Source: Manihot esculenta
Lineage: Eukaryota; Streptophyta; Magnoliopsida; Malpighiales; Euphorbiaceae
Length of the DNA stretch: 64,000 bases
Reading direction: 5' to 3'
Assembly (NCBI RefSeq): GCF_001659605.2
Contig: NC_035161.2
Location: 42,489,956-42,553,955 of the forward strand
The position numbers and the translations under genes are program-made. Below the pieces are notes generated by a model. It did not search any database. It was not told the origin of the DNA and saw only the letters and a list, made by a program, of their open reading frames with translations. This document shows, piece by piece, positions 23,885 through 35,958 of the stretch (position 1 is its first letter; every line of letters starts with the position of its first letter).

Positions 23885-25531
23885 TTAGCATGAGAAACAC
23901 TCAAACCAATGTTTCAGAGCAGCCGGGTGGATTCCATAAATGCGAGCTATGAAGTTCTTTTCACTGGTCGCAACAATACTTGCAATGGAGTACTTTTGAG
24001 CACCCCTATCTGTAAGCCACATATGGAATCTATATCTGGGTTTAATTCGGTTCTCCAAATTAAAACACAGGTATGCTGGAAAAATATTCAGTTCCCCCAA
24101 TGAGGATCCTATATCCTGGCAGAGGAAGTTCACTTTCTGTTCTAGTATTTCTGGCTTTTGGTTTAAGATCTTTGGCATCATTCTTATCATCATACAGAGA
24201 TCTGAAAAAGGAATTCCCAAACGTAAAAGGCAATCAAATCGCTCCTGCAGTTCACTACTAGTACCATGCAAATGGTCTAAGACCTTGGCGGTTAAAGCAT
24301 TTTCTCCAAAACCAATTCCAAGCACAAAATTCACTTTGTACATCGTATGAGTAGGAGTTCTCGAATGTCGGATCCTCTCCAAGCAATCATCAAATTCTTT
24401 ATCCAAATCTTCATCAGGTTCCCTCATAGCATAGCTAGCTATTAAGTGATGATCTCCATCCTTGATTTTATTGAAAAACCACACTTGCAAATCCATAGCT
24501 CTCATCACGTGAGGTAAATTTGAAATTTTATTTCTGCCTAATACATGCGAGTACTTGTGGGCAATAGCTATCAACTCTGCGTCACTAAACCCAAAATGTT
24601 TAAGGAATCCTTTAACTGAAATCAAGGGCTTCTCCATATCATAATTCCAAATTTCCGGTCTTTGAAGTAGCAACAAACCAACATCTTCATTTCTAACACC
24701 AAATCTACAAAAGAACTTAGCCTTTTGGACAAAGACATTCACTGGATAATCGACAAAAATGCTTTTACTCTTACCTACCATATCCCCTAGCTTTCCCTTC
24801 TCAAAACCCAAATCATAGAATACTCGAATTTTCATACAAATCTCATACCAAGCATCCACATTTCCTTCAATACAACTCCCCAAGCCAAAGTCTATAAAGA
24901 ACTTTTTCATATCATCAAATAAAGCATCAATTTCCTCCAACCATTCGCCACTCAACACGTAAGGAAAAGCCATACAAATACCAATCACTGAAATATTACT
25001 AAATCCATGTTTCTTAAACCCATGAAGCCTAGAGGATAGCTCCTCCGAACCCCTACTAAAAATAGAACTCTCCTCCTTGTACAAAATGCCTAACTTGTTC
25101 CATGGAAACCCAAATCCAGCGAGCGCACAAGCTGCACTTAACACACTACCATCTTCAGAAAAGAAAAACTTTTTGGTGGGCAAGAGCCCGCGAACCTCAT
25201 TGTAATCGATGCCGATGCTCTCATAAAAGAACTCGAATTCGTTGATGGGATGATACCTGAGGAATTTTCTCACGGATCTGGAGAAATCAGAGACCGAGAA
25301 GTCAATGTTGGCAATGAGATTGGAAAGAGAGACGAGGGAGTACTTGCTAATGTGTTCCGCGTAGGCGAACGGCAGTGACCTCGTGGAGTGTAGGTAGTCT
25401 GTGAGAGCTTGCTGAGCTTCACGGATTGCTTGAGGCCTGGACTTTGAGGGAATTTTTGAGAAGCTTGGTTGCCTTGGAAGAGAGCTGAAGTAGCGGCACA
25501 GCACTGCGTTGAGAGATTTCGAGAATGGCAT
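23885..25531 (-). CDS. mTERF family protein, probably mTERF18/SHOT1-type (mitochondrial)
   Basis: A single-exon gene of 548 residues. The first ATG is at 25531 (MPFSKSLNAVLCRYFSSLP), giving an Arg/Ser-rich start typical of a mitochondrial presequence. The body consists of degenerate helical mTERF repeats with recurring leucine/proline patterns, for example FSVSDFSRSVRKFLRYHP, GLLLLQRPEIWNYDMEKPL, DLCMMIRMMPKILNQKPEILEQKVNFL and LCFNLENRIKPRYRFHMWL. The last is the typical C-terminal mTERF repeat with the R-I-x-PR motif. mTERF proteins bind organellar nucleic acid and influence transcription termination or RNA processing. The position beside the DUF1639 and HAT3-type genes matches Arabidopsis At3g60400 (SHOT1/mTERF18), so I infer that identity. 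Its start faces the KH gene start across 222 bp. Confidence 0.88.
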   Translation of the reverse strand: MPFSKSLNAVLCRYFSSLPRQPSFSKIPSKSRPQAIREAQQALTDYLHSTRSLPFAYAEHISKYSLVSLSNLIANIDFSVSDFSRSVRKFLRYHPINEFEFFYESIGIDYNEVRGLLPTKKFFFSEDGSVLSAACALAGFGFPWNKLGILYKEESSIFSRGSEELSSRLHGFKKHGFSNISVIGICMAFPYVLSGEWLEEIDALFDDMKKFFIDFGLGSCIEGNVDAWYEICMKIRVFYDLGFEKGKLGDMVGKSKSIFVDYPVNVFVQKAKFFCRFGVRNEDVGLLLLQRPEIWNYDMEKPLISVKGFLKHFGFSDAELIAIAHKYSHVLGRNKISNLPHVMRAMDLQVWFFNKIKDGDHHLIASYAMREPDEDLDKEFDDCLERIRHSRTPTHTMYKVNFVLGIGFGENALTAKVLDHLHGTSSELQERFDCLLRLGIPFSDLCMMIRMMPKILNQKPEILEQKVNFLCQDIGSSLGELNIFPAYLCFNLENRIKPRYRFHMWLTDRGAQKYSIASIVATSEKNFIARIYGIHPAALKHWFECFSC

Positions 25532-25753
25532 GGCCAATTTAGGGTTTTAGAAGAGAAGAACTTTGGTATATGGGAACTACCATGGAAGCCAAGCCCTTTT
25601 TTTGGGCAGCTATCCTCGAAATTCAGCACCACCAGAGCTTGTGGGTCCCAATCAACAGAAGGGCTATATTTGTAAATTCGTAGGTGGTGCTACCTTAAAA
25701 CCCTTGACTGGAGATACCTTAACGAGAACAGGCATTTTTCGCTCAGGCCTCAA
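25532..25753. promoter_or_regulatory. Short divergent intergenic region between the mTERF and KH genes
   Basis: Only 222 bp separate the two divergent start codons, so both 5' leaders and core promoters must fit or overlap here. No strong TATA box is visible in either direction. A bidirectional TATA-less promoter is inferred. Confidence 0.5.
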
Positions 25754-28011
25754 ATGTATTTTCCTTACCCTTACACGCAATACTATCCCCAGTCCACATC
25801 GACAATTATGGCCCAACCGGGCGAAATTCCTATGAACCCTGTCCCGCCGGTCCCTCTTCCCCTCCCGGAAGTCTCATCTACCGCCAAGCGCCGCCGCGAT
25901 GAGTTTGACGTTGCAGCGGCCCCCGCAGCAGGTGAAATGGAAGGATCAGCACCAAAACGGGCCAAAGCCCAAGATGTTATATTTAGGATAGTGGTGCCGT
26001 CGAGGCAGATCGGGAAGGTTATTGGCAAGGAGGGATGTCGTATTCAGAAGATTCGAGAAGACACCAAAGCCACAATTAAAATTGCAGATGCTATCGCTGT
26101 ACTCACCGATTCGTTTAGTTAGGGTTTCAAACTGGGATTTATTTATTGACTGAAGGATGTGTTGATTTTTTTTTTTTTTATCTTATTTGTGCAGCGACAC
26201 GAAGAGCGCGTAATAATCATCAGCTCCAAAGAGAGCGATATTGCCTTTTCCGATGCCGAGATTGCCCTCAAGCAAATTGCCACTTTAATCCTAAAGGTGA
26301 TATTGCAAGGATTACCCTCAATAGCTACGAGTTTGATTAGAAATTTCCCTTCTGCTCTTTTTTAATATGGCGCTCTTTTTCGTCGTCTAATGTGTATATA
26401 CAGGAAGATGATAGTCCAGTGGAAGCATCAAAAGTTGTTGCTCCAGGACATGTGGCTGCGAACACTATAAGGATGTTAATCGCAGGTTCGCAGGCAGGTT
26501 CTTTGATAGGGATATCAGGCCAAAACATTGAGAAATTAAGGAATTCATCTGGTGCCACCATTACAGTATTGGCTCCGAATCAGTTGCCTCTATGTGCTTC
26601 TGCTCACGAATCTGACCGAGTTGTGCAGGTGTGCTTGTTGTCTTCAATTTTAATTGTCTTTTTGTAGATTGAATGGGAATCAATTGCCTAGTTGATTTAA
26701 AGCAGCTTTAAAGACTCTTACTAGAAAGAATGTGATTAGAATTCTGTTAAATTCAGATATCAGGAGATGTACCTGTTGTGCTGAAGGCTATAGAGGAAAT
26801 TGGTTGTCAACTCAGGTTGGTTTGCATTTTTCTTATTGGTATTTTGTTGTATAATCTTTGGACAAATATATGCATGGATTGTTAATGCTTCATTGGCATG
26901 TTGTTTAGGGAAAACCCACCAAAACAAGTGATTTCTATCAGTCCAACATACAACTATGGTGCAGTTCGACCAACCCAACCATATGTTGACCCAACTTCAG
27001 GTTATTCAATGTTTCATATTTTAGGAAAATCCTGTCTTCCAGCTGCTACGTTATGTGGCTGTATCAAGTTTTAATATTTTGTGTTATAACCACATCATCT
27101 TTAGGACAACCAATCTTGCAGCTGATTATGTAACCTTGGAGATGATGGTCTCGGAGACGTTGGTTGGTGGCTTGATCGGTAGATGTGGGTCCAACATATC
27201 AAGGATCAGAAATGAGTCTGGAGCAATGATCAAGGTAGGTGGATCATCAGTTCTTAAGCTGTAACCTACAAATTGATGTGTTGCTATACAGCACTCAAAA
27301 GAGTAATGAAGTCTTATCAAAACAGCCTTGACTAATTGAGAATTCAGATATTTATGGACCTTTATCTGCTCAAAATTATCAAATGCATTGATTACTGGTT
27401 TTGCTGACATTTAGTGGTTTTTTCAGAAGATAGCATAGTTTTCATTATTGTAGTTGAGCTTTAATTGCTATAAATCATAAGTAATACATGATAAAGCTTA
27501 CATTTAGCTTTAACCCTATTTGTACCCATACTGCTTCTCTTTGATTCCATGTTAACAGGTTTATGGTGGAAAAGGTGAACAAAAACATAGACACATACAA
27601 TTTGGTGGTACTGCTCAGCAGGTATGCTATATTTTTTTTCTTTAAGAGTTCATTTGTAATGGAATGTGTACTTTGACATTTTGAGTGTAATTATCTTTTT
27701 TGTTTAATTATGACATTCATTAAAAAGTCTGTCGAAAATAAAATTGCAGAATAGGGAATGCTAAAGTTTGCCTCAAATAGTATTTACTTCACATTATTTT
27801 ATGTTGGATCTCTAAGAGCCAATGTTGTTGGTTAAAATGGGCGGTTGGGTTTTAAGATGATACATTCAAGTTTGTTATTTGTTATTTTGTGAAATTTTTG
27901 TTAAAGTTGTTGACTCTGTAATAGGTTGCTTTGGCAAAGCAGAGGGTAGACGAATACATTTATTCTCAATTGGTGCAAGCAGCTGGTGCTCAAGCTCAAC
28001 AGTCATTGTGA
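25754..28011 (+). CDS. Triple KH-domain RNA-binding protein (FLK/PEPPER-like)
   Basis: Eight exons (25754-26098, 26195-26296, 26404-26628, 26757-26815, 26909-27000, 27122-27234, 27559-27621, 27925-28011) give 361 residues in continuous frame. KH1 starts near residue 75 (VIFRIVVPSRQIGKVIGKEG) with the loop GKEG. KH2 has IRMLIAGSQAGSLIGISG with GISG. KH3 has MMVSETLVGGLIGRCG with GRCG. Each is followed by the usual I..IR/LR..S.A.I pattern. The N-terminus is Pro/Tyr-rich with a basic KRRRDEF. The sequence is close to plant KH proteins annotated as flowering locus K-like, which act in mRNA processing and flowering control in Arabidopsis. Which paralogue this is cannot be decided. A second in-frame ATG at 25808 would remove 18 residues. 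Exon 1 ends at a usable but weak donor (GCT|GTACTC). Confidence 0.9.
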
Positions 28012-29333
28012 GCATTCCTCACTTTATTTACTCTTTATGGTTTCAGGTGGAGTTGCCTAGTGTCTAATACTTGAATTTCCATAAACCTTCCAGCATTCTC
28101 ATGGAAAAAAGCATTTTGAAAATATAGATCCAATGCGGCAGTTATAACTTAATAGGTTCAATTACTGACAGTTTCTTTTACTTAATTATCTTATGGGATC
28201 AACTTCTTTAATTTATGAAGACTATTTTTAATAGAACAACTATTTCGCTGTTGTTGATGCATGAAATCCAGAGAGATTGATGATGCTTGTCAAAACAATT
28301 AGCTAGCTGCACTGTATTTTAGATAAACTTACTAGAATGTGAGCCAGTTGGGCCATATTGTAATAACCTTGTTGTTCTCAGTTTGCAGAGATGATGAAGC
28401 TGGAAATTAAGAGCTTTTATGGAAATTCACTGCCTTTGGCAACTTGCTCCCAAAACTATTTCATGAATGTTGATATTAATGATGAGCCATGTTGGTAGAT
28501 GAACTATGCGTTTAGTTTTCTAGTTGCAATGATGTACAAGATCTTTTAATATTTGGTGCTTAATGAAGAAGAGTATCCTAGTATTTGTAATGATTGATTT
28601 TGGATCCTTGAAATTTAAATCCTTTGCATATGCAAACATGAATAACTCATGGAAACTGCATGGTTTGCTAGAACAAGTTTCTCTCTCTCTCTTTACTAAG
28701 ATTCGATGACTTGGATTGATTTGTTTTTGAATGAACTAAACTTAAGTTTAGTTTTTAAGATCCATCATTTAACGAATGAAACTTTAACTTTTTGATATAT
28801 TAAGTTTATTAAAGACTTGTGAATATATGTTCATCCAATTAAAATTATTGTCTTATCATTTTAATTCCAAGTTTTATTAGATTTTAAGTCAAATTTCTTG
28901 TAAACTTTTTAAGATTCGGTTTCGCCCATCCAAAGTACACTCTCTCGATGATGTGAACCCAAAGCTTATAAGAACGGTGTTGCTCGCAAACTAATTTCTC
29001 AACAAGATGTGTGATGAAAATTTTAGTACTTCATCCATCTTTTAATTTTTATTATTTTGAAATTATTATTATTTTTTTTAGATTAAAGAAATATTATTAT
29101 AATTTTATTTAATTTTATTTTTAAAAAATCTTTTAAAATATTTTTTTAATATTTAATAAAATATAATATATTTAAAATAAATATAATTAAAAAATTAATA
29201 AAAAAATATATATTTTTTAATATTTATAAAAAAATAAAATGGACAAAGAGTACAATGAACAAAAATTACATGAATTTTAAACCTCAATCCATCTCCACAA
29301 AATTGAACCCACATGATATATCTAGCTGTGAAA
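28012..29333. other. KH gene 3' region and AT-rich spacer
   Basis: Contains the probable 3' untranslated region, and perhaps a 3' UTR intron, of the KH gene up to about 28650. AT-rich DNA then follows (29040-29240). No additional gene recognised. Confidence 0.5.
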
Positions 29334-32300
29334 CTAAACAGCTGATGCAGGTTGATGGGACTTCACTCCAAACAAATTCGCAAATAACTTAGGAGCTATA
29401 GGAGGAACGTTCATGGGCTGTGGAGCCATGAAATTGACAATCTTCTCATGGACATTGTACCTAAAAGAACATTGTTGTGAATAAATATATATATATATGC
29501 AAAATATATGAAATAGAACCCAAAAATAAACAGGATAATCCTTCAAAGCTATTTTCAGAACATTAGTTTCCATTTATACCTGATCTTCCGACTCTTTGAG
29601 GCACGCCGGTCAACAATCTTTCTCTTCTTTGTTTGCAATTTTTTCAGAGCATAGAAGGCTGTTTCTGAGGGCAAGAAGAAACAAAGACGATTCAAAACAA
29701 ATGATAAACTAAATGGTTAATGCAAAAAAAAAAAAAATACAAATAATTCAGCTGATATTATTCATTAAGGAAATTGCGTTGGATTCCTCACCAATATCCT
29801 AGGAATAGTTGATTGTGAAACCAAAAAATGCCCATAAAATATCATTGAGAATTTGAGATTAATGGATGACAACCAACATAATATTGGGTAGTAAAAATAT
29901 GGCACTTGCACATAAAAAGCCGAAAATGGTACAAACTACTAACCAGAGGATGTGGGGTCAATTGACTCAAAAAATTCCTTCAGTAAATGCTGATAAAATT
30001 CCGAGTCATCAATAAGTTCTGGGTCGCCATCGGAACTTGCTACCTAATGAAAAGTTAAAGGATTTAAACAAAATTTCTGTTACACTGAGAGAAATGAACC
30101 TTCAATATTATGCAAGTTGGCAATGATGATCAGCACTAAGATCACTAAATTTTGCGCTTATTTGCATTTGCATACAGCCAAACCTTGATTCAAGCTCACA
30201 TCTTGACCCTTTACACGGTGGGATGGTTTGACTTGGTAACTTTTTACCAAATTAAAATAAACACCAGTTTTTTTTTTTTTTTCAAAAATGCTACGGACAG
30301 GGATGCTGAATTACCTCTCCCTTGGCATTTCCAAGCTGCTCAGAAACCTGACCATTAGCAGTGCAGGTATCAGTATATTTATATATATATATATATATTT
30401 AGGGAAGGGAGTAGAGGTAAGGAAAAAGGGAGGAAAAGAATGAATAAAGAATTATCCAACTCATCATGAGTGACTTTTGCATCATTTCTGAAAATAAAAA
30501 AAAAAAAGTAGATTGACTTAACAGTTCCAAATACACCGATTGTTGATCTGCTTAGCTGCATTTGCTTCATTATTCTACTTGGATCCCTCATATAAGAAGC
30601 AACTTGCTCGCTAATATTCTGAGATTGGAAAAGAAAAACCCAGTGAATTTCATTACCCTCCCAATGGCAAATGCATTAAGTTAAATATAAAGCACCGAAC
30701 CTGATTAAAAGCCTGCAATTTGCCTTTAATAGCAGCAGCACCAGTTGTCACCTGTGTCTTTCTCTGCCATTTGTCAATTGATTTGTCTCTAAAAGGTGCT
30801 ATTCTGCAACATGGAAGTAATTGAAGGCTCACTTATCAGATTTTCCATATCAAACTACTTATTGCATATCCATGTAACTAAAGCAAGGAACTCCACTTTT
30901 TCAATTTGTACACTTAATCCTTAGTTCCCAAATTATTATTTTTTATTTAGAGAACTATATATATGACCACTTCATTGGATAATGCTAAGAAGAACAAAAG
31001 CCTCGGTCTATTTTGGGCACTGTACTTCAGCTTACCTCCCGTGCATTTGAGAAATTCTTAACCATTCTTCATCACTATCCTCATCTGATCTCTTAGAATC
31101 TTGTGAATGCGAATGCTTTTTTGCAGATCTTCCGGAATTACCTTTAGAAGAGAACAAAAAGAAGAAAATCATATTGACTCAACTAAAAAGTGTATAATGT
31201 AATTTGGACAACTATTAATGGACTTAGATTATGAAACTAATTTTTTCAACATAAAATACAGCACAAGAGAAGGGGGGCAAAAAACAACCAAAAAAAATGA
31301 AAATTTATCCAACTCAGTATACAAACTTTATTGCAGCAAAATCAGAACTTCTATTTAAACAGAGGACCAGTGATGCAAGCCTTCTTCTACTAAAGTTTTT
31401 AGATCTACATATTTCAGAAAGAAATTTAAGAAATTTAATTGACTAATTATGTAGTAGTATTTTACTCGATTAGAAGTTTCTGCTGATTTAAAAACCTAAT
31501 TATAAATCAACCAGGTTTGTAACAACATTGCAATTCAATATCATCACAAGCATTGTGAAATGTGGCCAAGTGTTTGCGACATACTATTGAAGGATTGATA
31601 AATTGATGGATTCTTCTCGAGCAAAGCCTGAAGAGCAACAAAAACAAAATTGCAATGAAGGGAATCAGATTCTGACATAACAGGGCAACTCAATATTTTA
31701 TTCATGGTAGCTGTTATACCTCTTGTAGTTCCAGTAGAGATTCCAAAGTCTTCTCAGATGAGGCAATCAGATCAGTATAAGCTGCACTAACTCCTCCATC
31801 TGAATCACAAAAAGAAGATCTAACTGGTTCCTGCAAGCAGTCACCATAATTAAATCATAATGCTTCAATCGTGCTATTCAACAAAAATATAGATAAATAA
31901 TAACTCAAGGCCACAGCATACCAGTGGCAATCTATTTGAACTTGAAAATGCTTTCTGAAGTAAGAATCTTAACTCAAGAGTTTTGTCCCAGAACGCCTTC
32001 AATAAAGATTGAAGAGAATTTTAGACATGTTTGCAACAGCAGACAAACAATCAGAATAGAAAGAGGAGTAACAAATTCACAATGATGTAAGACTATAATG
32101 AATTAAGTGTTCAAGAAATGTAGAAAATACATCTGCAGCGCATAAAAATGATGAATAAAACCAAATGCAAAGTTGCACCTTTTGGTTCTTCACTGCTTGA
32201 CCTTTAAGGAGATCTTCATCCTTGTGGCGTTTGAGATTCTTCAGTATATCTCTGAATGGAGAAATATGTTAACATATATCAATTAGTACCATGACCACCT

Positions 32301-32899
32301 TGTACAAATTCACTAAAAGAGGAAAAGGTTTTAAAAAGTAACAAAGCCATTATTCCCTGACTCAAGCCAAGACAGTAGTTCCATACCCGCAATTGTTTTA
32401 AGAACCCATATTTACTGTACATACTTTAGCTAGCAGTATTATAAAGACGCATGAAAATTACAAATATTTAACCTTCCAAAATGTTGGCATTATTATAGAA
32501 AGAATATAAGAAACACAGAAAGGGAAGTCTTACTGCTCTTGGTTTCGAAGATGCATGTACTCTTTCTCAAGTTCTTCCATCTCAGCATCTTTATGGCTAA
32601 CGTTCTGCATATCTCCCTCCCCTTCACTCTCTTCCTCCTGATAGAGCATTTCTTCATTCTCTTCCTCTTCCTTTTCCTGTTCATCTACTTCCTCCTCCTC
32701 CTCCTCCTCCACCTCCTCATCATCGTAATTTTCCTCTTCGCTTATCTGCATCATTGTTCCTTTCTTGTAAACAAAAAATCATGATATCATCATGCATATA
32801 AAAATCAAAATAACTAACCATTAGATCCCCATTTTCCATATCATCAAAGCCTTCCAAATCACTATCTCTAGTTTTTCTTGACTGCTTCTGTGACCCCAT
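29334..32899 (-). CDS. AATF/BFR2 (Che-1) family ribosome-biogenesis protein
   Basis: Thirteen minus-strand exons give a continuous 414-residue frame: 32899-32819, 32745-32534, 32251-32179, 31996-31922, 31830-31720, 31627-31585, 31141-31036, 30803-30701, 30618-30523, 30347-30315, 30043-29944, 29664-29580, 29460-29334. After MGSQKQSRKTRD comes a long Glu/Asp tract (residues about 28-80). A helical AATF domain follows (KAFWDKTLELRFLLQKAFSS, with Leu spacing). The TRAUB domain then includes WQRKTQVTTGAAAIKGKL, ISEQVASYMRDPSRIMKQMQ and DSEFYQHLLKEFFES. The C-terminus has KLQTKKRKIVDRRASKSRKIRYNVHEKIVNFMAP. The family (yeast Bfr2, human AATF, Arabidopsis At5g61330) acts in small-subunit rRNA processing in the nucleolus. 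The 33-nt exon at 30347-30315 is the least certain piece, because its acceptor lacks a good pyrimidine tract. Confidence 0.9.
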
Positions 32900-35800
32900 T
32901 ATGATCCCTGAAATTAAAATTTAAGGAAACCAAAATTTTAATAGCCTATAAAATTCTATCAGGACAGGAACTTCGTAATTTTTCAACTCTCTCTAATAAA
33001 AAATCTTTAGATGAAATTAGATCTTGTGATTGCTGATATGGCAGTCAACATCAAATCAGCATTTCATGATCATCATTAAACAAAAAGGCTATGTGCATAA
33101 TTTCTTCTTCTTCTTCTTCCCCATGTGGATTTGTGCAGAATAAGATCTTTTGCAGCAAAATCATTAAAACTATTGTAATGACATAGGGAATTTTTTTTTA
33201 CTAATATCATTTAGCAATGACATAATATATATATATATATAGTGAGAGAGAGAGAGAGAGAGTAAAAAAAGTTGCAGAACCATGTTACTTTGCATATAAC
33301 CACTAATATTAATAATGGTTCATCTAATATTAAAAAAATAAAATTTAAAAAAAAAAAAACAAAGCAACCATAGAAAGCACCAAGGAAATGATAAATTCAG
33401 CACGATACATTATACAACCACAAGTTGGTTTATTACTTATAATATGTAGAAGAACTCAACAGCTGCAAGTTTTGCAACTTAGGATGCAATTGGTAATTTA
33501 TGCCATTGGTTGCAAAATTTAATTGCTTGCTTCTGCGCCAACCATCAAAAAGTAAAATTTAAGGTCATCAAATGTCTATAAGGGTTTGCACAGTTAGGTT
33601 ATCACCAAACTGAACCAAATTTCTTTTTGTTTTTCTTTTCTAGCCAAATGCATCTTTGCACCTCTAACCTTTACCAATAAATCCTTGTGGCACTATGAAC
33701 TTTAAAAGTGTCATAAAGTATCCTATAAAAAACCTGAATTATTTTTAAGTGAAATAAAATGACCCTTCAATGCCAGTCCGTATGAAACGCAAATCTTCTG
33801 AATCATTCTTGGATCAAACCCATGATTTTAGACTGAAATACAACATGCAATTTCAACCAACCAAACATAAAGCCATGAAAATATCAACAACCAAATGGCT
33901 AGAGGACAGTCGCATATTGGAAGACAGCAAACAAACAGCATTACAACATGTGATTTTCAACCAAACACACACAAACCCATGAAATTTCAACAACCAAATC
34001 AATAGATTTAGGAATACTAACCGCAACGAAGCAGAATGAAGCGAAATCGAACAACGGTGACACGCAGCTGAAAACGAAGCAGCAGATGAAATTGAAGATC
34101 AGAGCTGTCCTTGTCAAGCTGAATCGAACAATGGTAACAAAATGTGAAGTGAGCAGCGGTACGGTGGTGCGACGCAGCTACAGCAACGGTTGAACCAGAG
34201 CTGAACCGAACAGAGCTGCTCCTCGTTGTCCAGTTGAACCACTGGCTGAAGGCGGTGCGGCGGAGAATGTGCGTCAGGGGCTCAAGGCATGCGGCGGGTG
34301 GCTAGGGCTGGAGAGCTAACAGGTAAATAAAAGAAAAAATGCACTCCCCGATAACCTCCTAAAGCGTCTTTACAAAGCAAGAAGAATTTCTGCAAAACCC
34401 TAATTCATGGAAGAACAAGAGACGTAGGGAAATCTGTTTTCACTACGCCTCCAAAACGATTTGTCGTTGTTCTTATTGGGCCAAAATCAACCCTTGGTAT
34501 GGACCGTTCAGGCCCACATTTTGAATCAACAAAATATTGTAAAAAACGACTCCTCATTAAAAAATTATATCGAATTTAATGTTTTTAATATTTTTTCTAG
34601 GAAAGCAAATATATCAATTAAAACTAATGGATTTGATTTCAGGGCAGCACAGTGTAATTAATTGCCTTTGCAAATGAAACAGAGGTTGTTCCTGTCCCCG
34701 GACAAACAATTCTAGGTTGGTTCGTTTGTTGTTTCTCATTAACTATGTGTTTGGAACTCAAACCCATATCTCTCGTTTCACTAGATCCCCTTTTTTTGTT
34801 GCAATTAAATGATACGACAGTTCAGTTTGAGAATCAAAGCTAACATCAAACTCCATTATTAGTTTATACGTAACGTCAAATGCACAAAAAATTAACCACA
34901 ATTATAAACCCACAATTAAATATTTATTTGTGAAACTTATGTAGAGTTAATGTACTTATTTTTTGTTATTAATTAATATTCTATTCTAAAATATGAAATT
35001 TATTTTTATATAAAAATCAAGTGATTTCAAAGCGAATAAAATATTATATATTTTTTTTCATTTTATTTTTTATACATATTAATATAATTTTATTGAGAAA
35101 AACTTAAATAGCAGTTGAAGTTGAGTAAAATAGACAAATTTAATCATCAAAAGAGAGAATTGAACGGGGCATTCAAAATTTACCTTAATAAATGCTTGCA
35201 TGCTGCCTCCACTCGCGCAAAATTTAATTCCTCCTAATCGGAACCAAACGTAACCTGTAACCTATTCAGCTTAATGCCAACAAGCTCCACGTGTCTTCAC
35301 ACGCTCTCGTTACAAAATGATGATGCGTTATTTGATGCCGTCATGCTGTCCAAAGACCACATCCCCAGATTCAGCATCATGGTGGGATGATTTTATGCGC
35401 GTGCTCACACCTAGCGCGTCTTAGCAGCCACTTTTATAGTTTTTATTATCCCCAGTCAATGGTCAACGACCGATAAAACCGCTTTTTTAAAAGACCTGGA
35501 CATGACATCAGACTTAACTCTGGTTAAAATATCTTCCGCCGGGCATTTCTCAATTCTCCCCCGGCTATTAATAAAGGAAACTCGGTTACAAGTTAACTCG
35601 ATAAAAGCTCTCAACATATAACCAGGGTGAAAGGTAAAAAGTCCTTGGCTATGGTGAAGCCTAGCGCAAATATATACATACCGACACAAGTCATGATTGA
35701 ATCTATACCCACTTTCTCACTCTCTACTTTCTGTCCATGTAGCTCTATATATGAACTACTCCCATGCCTTCACTCTACTGCTAAATAAAAGCAAAAGACT

Positions 35801-35900
35801 TTCACGCCTCTGCCCGCAAAAACTCAGCCCTCTTACTAATCACAGTTTCAAAATTCCACGGCAAATACCCTGGGCAAAAGAAAGACTATAGCTTCTTCAT
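32900..35900. other. Upstream region of the AATF-like gene and intergenic DNA
   Basis: About 3 kb between two divergent genes (AATF-like minus, HD-Zip plus). It includes a compound microsatellite (33225-33262). A less AT-rich block at 34020-34320 may hold the AATF-like promoter or an untranslated first exon. AT-rich DNA lies at 34900-35150. The plus-strand frame at 33770-33982 matches nothing known. Upstream of the HD-Zip gene the motif CTATATATGAAC near 35742 is a plausible TATA box. Confidence 0.45.
33225..33262. repeat. Compound microsatellite (AT)n(GA)n
   Basis: A run of about eight AT units followed, after AGTG, by about ten GA/AG units. It lies upstream of the AATF-like gene and is likely length-polymorphic. 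Confidence 0.9.
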
Positions 35901-35958
35901 TGTTTTGTTTTCATACAGAAAAGTTTTGTTTTATTTTGTTGTTGGTCCAGAGGAAGAG

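Noticed and set aside
32539..32784. 81-residue plus-strand frame rich in Phe/Leu
   Set aside because: Antisense of the acidic exon of the AATF-like gene; the GAA/GAG repeat reads as CTT/CTC on this strand.
33060..33120. Possible CRISPR-like or structured repeat in TTC-rich DNA
   Set aside because: Simple trinucleotide microsatellite; no spacers, and a plant nuclear context.
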